Positions 61,288 through 64,000 of a DNA stretch of 64,000 nucleotides are shown here, in pieces (position 1 is the first letter of the stretch; each line of letters opens with the position of its first letter). The position numbers and the translations under genes are program-made. This DNA is from Yarrowia lipolytica (taxonomy: Eukaryota > Ascomycota > Dipodascomycetes > Dipodascales), in assembly GCF_001761485.1 (NCBI RefSeq), contig NC_090770.1:1984001-2048000 (forward strand). The letters are read 5' to 3'. The notes beneath the pieces are model-generated. The model was not told the DNA's origin. It saw nothing but the letters and a program-made list of their open reading frames with translations, and made no database searches.

Positions 61288-63045
61288 ATGAGCAAGAACT
61301 TCAACTTTGCGGCGCCGTCTTTTGTGCCCACTGAGCCCAAGCCCAGTGCCGGAAAGAAGCCGGCTGCTAGCAAGAGCAAGAACGGGCCGCCCCGAAAGCC
61401 CAAGGCTATCAACACGCCCCAGCGAAATAACCACCGTAATCGACAGCGTCCTGTGCCCGAAGACACCAGTAAGAAGGACGCAGACGCCAAGAGAGACCTG
61501 GAGGAGGAGCTCGCCTCGCTCGCGCCCCGTAAGGGCAAGGTCAACATTTCGCACTTGCTCGAGTTCTCGCCTCCCAGCGCCAGCCGACACGCTAGCAACA
61601 ACCATGCCTCGGGCCACCACTCGCACTCGCCACACCCCCGACGAAAGGCAGCAATCAAGGAGTTTGATAAAGACGCCTACGCCAATGCCAACTTTTCGTT
61701 TGTGGTCAAGCCGGGCGAGTTCTCTAACCCGGACCACGTTGACATGACGCGTGTCGTCCGGGTTTTAGTCCCCCAGGCATCTGACTGTCTTATTTGTTTG
61801 TGCGAGCCCACAGCTCCACGAATGCTCGGCTGTGGCCATATCATGTGTCTGGCCTGCCTTAAGCGCTTTAACACCCAGTCCAAGGAGTGTCCACTGTGTC
61901 TAGAGAACGTCAACAACGCACACGTCAAACCTGTCATTTTCGGTGGCGTCGACGACGAACGACCGACCCTCAAGACAGGTGACACGCGTGAATGGACTCT
62001 TCTGGGCCGAGACCTCCACGACGTGTTTGCCGCACCTGTCACGGCCAATGTGACCCAGTCCTCCATCCCCTCGGTGGAGTCGCCCTATGCCTCGTACTCG
62101 CGTCTACGTATCGGCACAGCACATTGGGCCCGAGAAATGTACCAGCGCGAACTCGAGGCAATCTTCGATATGCGAAAGCAGGACGAGTACATGTTTGGCG
62201 ACGATGGCCACTTTGCTGACCAGGCCGTCGAAGACATTATGGAGAAGATGGAGCTCGAGTCTGGAGGCGACGACCCCGCCGCTGCAGACCACTCTCTCCC
62301 GTTCGATTTGGAACTGGAGTCACCCCCCACCGTGGGAGGTCTGTCCTCACCACCCAAGGAGTTTTACTTTTATGCCATTCGGCCGAACTACTTTTTGGCT
62401 CCTCTGGATATCAAGGTGCTGAAGCACGTTTTCGGCCATTACTCCATGTTCCCTCCGTCGATTAAACCCCGAATCGAGCACGTGGAACACACCTCAGTCA
62501 CCATTGACCTGCGAAAGCGGTCCAAGTACCTGGCTAACCTACCTGTGGGTGCTGAAATTGGATTCGTCGAGTGTGACTGGCGACATGTGCTGCCCAAGGA
62601 CAAGCTCGCACCCTTTGCTGAGGAGCTCAAGCAGCGTTTCCGCCGTCACAAGAACCAGGAACGACGAGACGACAGAAACAAGCGGTTGGCTGAACAGAGA
62701 GACCATGTGGAGTTCGATACGTATATCGAGCAGCGAGGCTTCTCTTCCCCTCCTCTAGGTGCTTCGGCGCCCTTTGGAAGCAGTCCTATCAGCTCGCTGG
62801 ACCCTGTTCTGGGTGAGACAGCTCCTACCTCTTCGGGCGAGACCCCCTCCCCTTCTGGAAGTGCTCAGAAGAAGACCGTTTGGGGCAAGGCTGTCAACTG
62901 GACTTCGGATCCTGTGGCCCCCCATGACTCTGAGGAGAATGGCTGGGGCGACATTGCCAAGGCCCTTGAGGCTGCTGAAGCCGAGTCCGGAACCCGCAAG
63001 AAGGGCAAGAAGAAACTTGTTCTTGTTTCTCGAAATGCCTTTTAA
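61288..63045 (+). CDS. MAG2: RING-finger protein of the MAG2/RNF10 family
   Basis: A 585-residue protein resembling yeast Mag2 and animal RNF10, E3 ubiquitin ligases linked to ribosome quality control. The N-terminal 130 residues are disordered and basic (Lys/Pro/Ser). The RING lies at about residues 167-215 as CLICLCEPTAPRMLGCGHIM, CLACLKRF and CPLC: zinc ligands C-x2-C ... C-x-H-x2-C-x2-C ... C-x2-C. A large conserved region follows with the LRIGTAHWAREM segment and FYFYAIRPNYFLAPLDIKVL, the RNF10 hallmark (residues ~385-450). The C-terminus has NGWGDIAKALEAAEAES and ends KKLVLVSRNAF, typical of the family. ATG 61288 is chosen because the frame upstream to 61219 starts only with GTG. Confidence 0.9.
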   Translation: MSKNFNFAAPSFVPTEPKPSAGKKPAASKSKNGPPRKPKAINTPQRNNHRNRQRPVPEDTSKKDADAKRDLEEELASLAPRKGKVNISHLLEFSPPSASRHASNNHASGHHSHSPHPRRKAAIKEFDKDAYANANFSFVVKPGEFSNPDHVDMTRVVRVLVPQASDCLICLCEPTAPRMLGCGHIMCLACLKRFNTQSKECPLCLENVNNAHVKPVIFGGVDDERPTLKTGDTREWTLLGRDLHDVFAAPVTANVTQSSIPSVESPYASYSRLRIGTAHWAREMYQRELEAIFDMRKQDEYMFGDDGHFADQAVEDIMEKMELESGGDDPAAADHSLPFDLELESPPTVGGLSSPPKEFYFYAIRPNYFLAPLDIKVLKHVFGHYSMFPPSIKPRIEHVEHTSVTIDLRKRSKYLANLPVGAEIGFVECDWRHVLPKDKLAPFAEELKQRFRRHKNQERRDDRNKRLAEQRDHVEFDTYIEQRGFSSPPLGASAPFGSSPISSLDPVLGETAPTSSGETPSPSGSAQKKTVWGKAVNWTSDPVAPHDSEENGWGDIAKALEAAEAESGTRKKGKKKLVLVSRNAF

Positions 63046-63347
63046 GCGATTGGCTCAGCACGGCCCAGCACGCCCCAGCAAGCACGGCTATTAACTTTTT
63101 AACCTATTTACTCACTTACACCCATATACAGATATATTTATTTATGCATTTTGACCAAGTAGCGTCGTTCGGATACAAGCACGCGATATATCCGTAGCGG
63201 TTGTTGTAGGTCTGTAATGAGAGTGTTGTGATGGTGTCTCGTTCTATGAGTACAATTAGTCACTGCATTACACCCGACTACACTGATATCATACAAATCA
63301 TAAATACATTAAGATGTCCTACAAGTAAATCAGTACAAGTAGCGTCC
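63046..63347. other. Convergent spacer MAG2-SDR
   Basis: This 302-bp spacer has AT-rich parts (ATATATTTATTTATGC at about 63132) fitting a poly(A) site. No gene seen. Confidence 0.5.
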
Positions 63348-64000
63348 TTACAGCTCTCCTCGGCCCACCTTCTTGTGCTCAACCTCCTCCATGCAGCCAT
63401 CGAGGTTGGTGGCCCATCGGCAGAAGTCGGCCAGCCAGTGGGGCACGATTCGAGCCAGAGGGGTGAGTCTGGCGTACAGAGGCTCAATGACCTCGCCTCG
63501 CTGGCCGTTGGCAATGTTGTCGACAATGATCTTGGCCAGAGCCTGGGACTCAACGACGGGAGCAAAGAACTTGGTGGGAGTGGACAGATCGGCAAACAGA
63601 CGGGTGTTCATCTGACCGGGGCACACAAGGGTAGTTCCGACCTTGCCAGCAAGACCTCGCTCGTGGGTGATGGAGTCATGCAGACCGACCACGGCATGCT
63701 TGGAAGAGGTGTAGGCAGACATGTGGCCGGGTCCAATGAGACCGACGGTGGAGGCGACAGACACGACCCATCCTCGCTTGTACTTGAGGAAGTCGGGGAT
63801 GACGGCCTGCAGGGTCCAGAAGTGCGAGACAATGTTGACCTCGAACAGGTTTCGAATGAGCTTCTCGTTGAGGTCCTGGACTCGCTGCTCGCACATCATA
63901 CCGGCGTTGTTGACCAGAATGGAGATGGGACCCATGTCTCGCTGCACCTCGGCGAAGGCCTTGTCAATGACGGTCTTGTCAGTGAGGTCACAGTAGTAAT
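63348..64000 (-). CDS. Short-chain dehydrogenase/reductase (5' end outside window)
   Basis: At least 217 C-terminal residues of an SDR enzyme; the frame is open through the right edge of the window, so the start and the Rossmann glycine motif are missing. Seen are CDLTDKT before the helix, ILVNNAGMM (NNAG), VVSVASTVGLIG with the catalytic Ser, and YTSSKHAVVGLHDS with the YxxxK pair. CPGQMNTRLF closes the fold. A C-terminal extension with a hydrophobic segment (ARIVPHWLADFCRWATN) suggests membrane or lipid-droplet association, as in the retinol dehydrogenase/17-beta-HSD11 type (SDR16C). Substrate unknown, likely a lipid or steroid. Confidence 0.85.
   Translation of the reverse strand, partial: YYCDLTDKTVIDKAFAEVQRDMGPISILVNNAGMMCEQRVQDLNEKLIRNLFEVNIVSHFWTLQAVIPDFLKYKRGWVVSVASTVGLIGPGHMSAYTSSKHAVVGLHDSITHERGLAGKVGTTLVCPGQMNTRLFADLSTPTKFFAPVVESQALAKIIVDNIANGQRGEVIEPLYARLTPLARIVPHWLADFCRWATNLDGCMEEVEHKKVGRGEL

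Overview
The window looks like a chromosome segment of the oleaginous yeast Yarrowia lipolytica or a very close relative. Four things in the sequence point there. Eleven introns can be placed by eye; ten start with GTGAGT, one with GTAAGT, and all end in a branch site almost fused to the acceptor (CTAAC, then usually one base, then CAG). Arginine is mostly CGA and CTG reads as leucine. Intergenic gaps are long (0.3-2.4 kb) and full of GTACTTGTA/TACAAGTAC motifs. The proteins look like those of a distant hemiascomycete. No database search was run, so the species is inferred.

Layout from left to right. 1-254: tail of a gene ending in a PPxY motif. 522-2210 (-): DHA1-type MFS drug/polyamine antiporter. 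3896-4456 (-): SRP21. 5739-6338 (+): unrecognised coiled-coil protein. 6775-8715 (-): PTM1-like Golgi membrane protein. 9599-12445 (-): VPS18/PEP3. 13390-14223 (+): SmD3, three exons. 14877-17570 (+): exocyst SEC5. 17975-22520 (-): glycogen debranching enzyme GDB1. 24919-25860 (+): HTD2-like mitochondrial dehydratase. 27294-27893 (+): unknown. 28079-28861 (-): CMS1. 29179-30663 (+): CENP-T. 30900-32006 (+): PIH1. 32193-33895 (-): glutamate 5-kinase PRO1. 36063-37430 (+): ammonium transporter behind a GATAAG-rich region. 37981-38703 (+): unknown. 38941-39453 (+): small protein with a Net1/Dnt1-type domain. 39774-41797 (-): decayed GPI-anchored adhesin-like gene. 42610-44298 (-): unknown. 45715-51621 (-): SEN1 helicase. 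52330-52998 (-): 1-Cys peroxiredoxin. 54377-55777 (-): aldehyde dehydrogenase. 56725-59324 (+): coronin. 59656-60458 (-): SPC2. 61288-63045 (+): MAG2/RNF10-like RING protein. 63348-64000 (-): short-chain dehydrogenase, cut by the window end.

The genes are mostly ordinary eukaryotic housekeeping genes in no functional order. Two belong to ER targeting and translocation (SRP21, SPC2). Several serve membrane traffic (PTM1, VPS18, SEC5) or RNA and ribosome work (SmD3, SEN1, CMS1, PIH1). I found no tRNA, rRNA, CRISPR, whole transposon or virus-like element.

The most notable points are these: the SEN1 start codon is split by an intron; SEN1 has one apparent single-base frame break in a G run; about 128 ATG-less open codons with a hydrophobic stretch lie in frame upstream of GDB1; CENP-T keeps a vertebrate-like histone fold; coronin carries a Cys-rich tail and an octapeptide repeat; and the adhesin gene is decayed.
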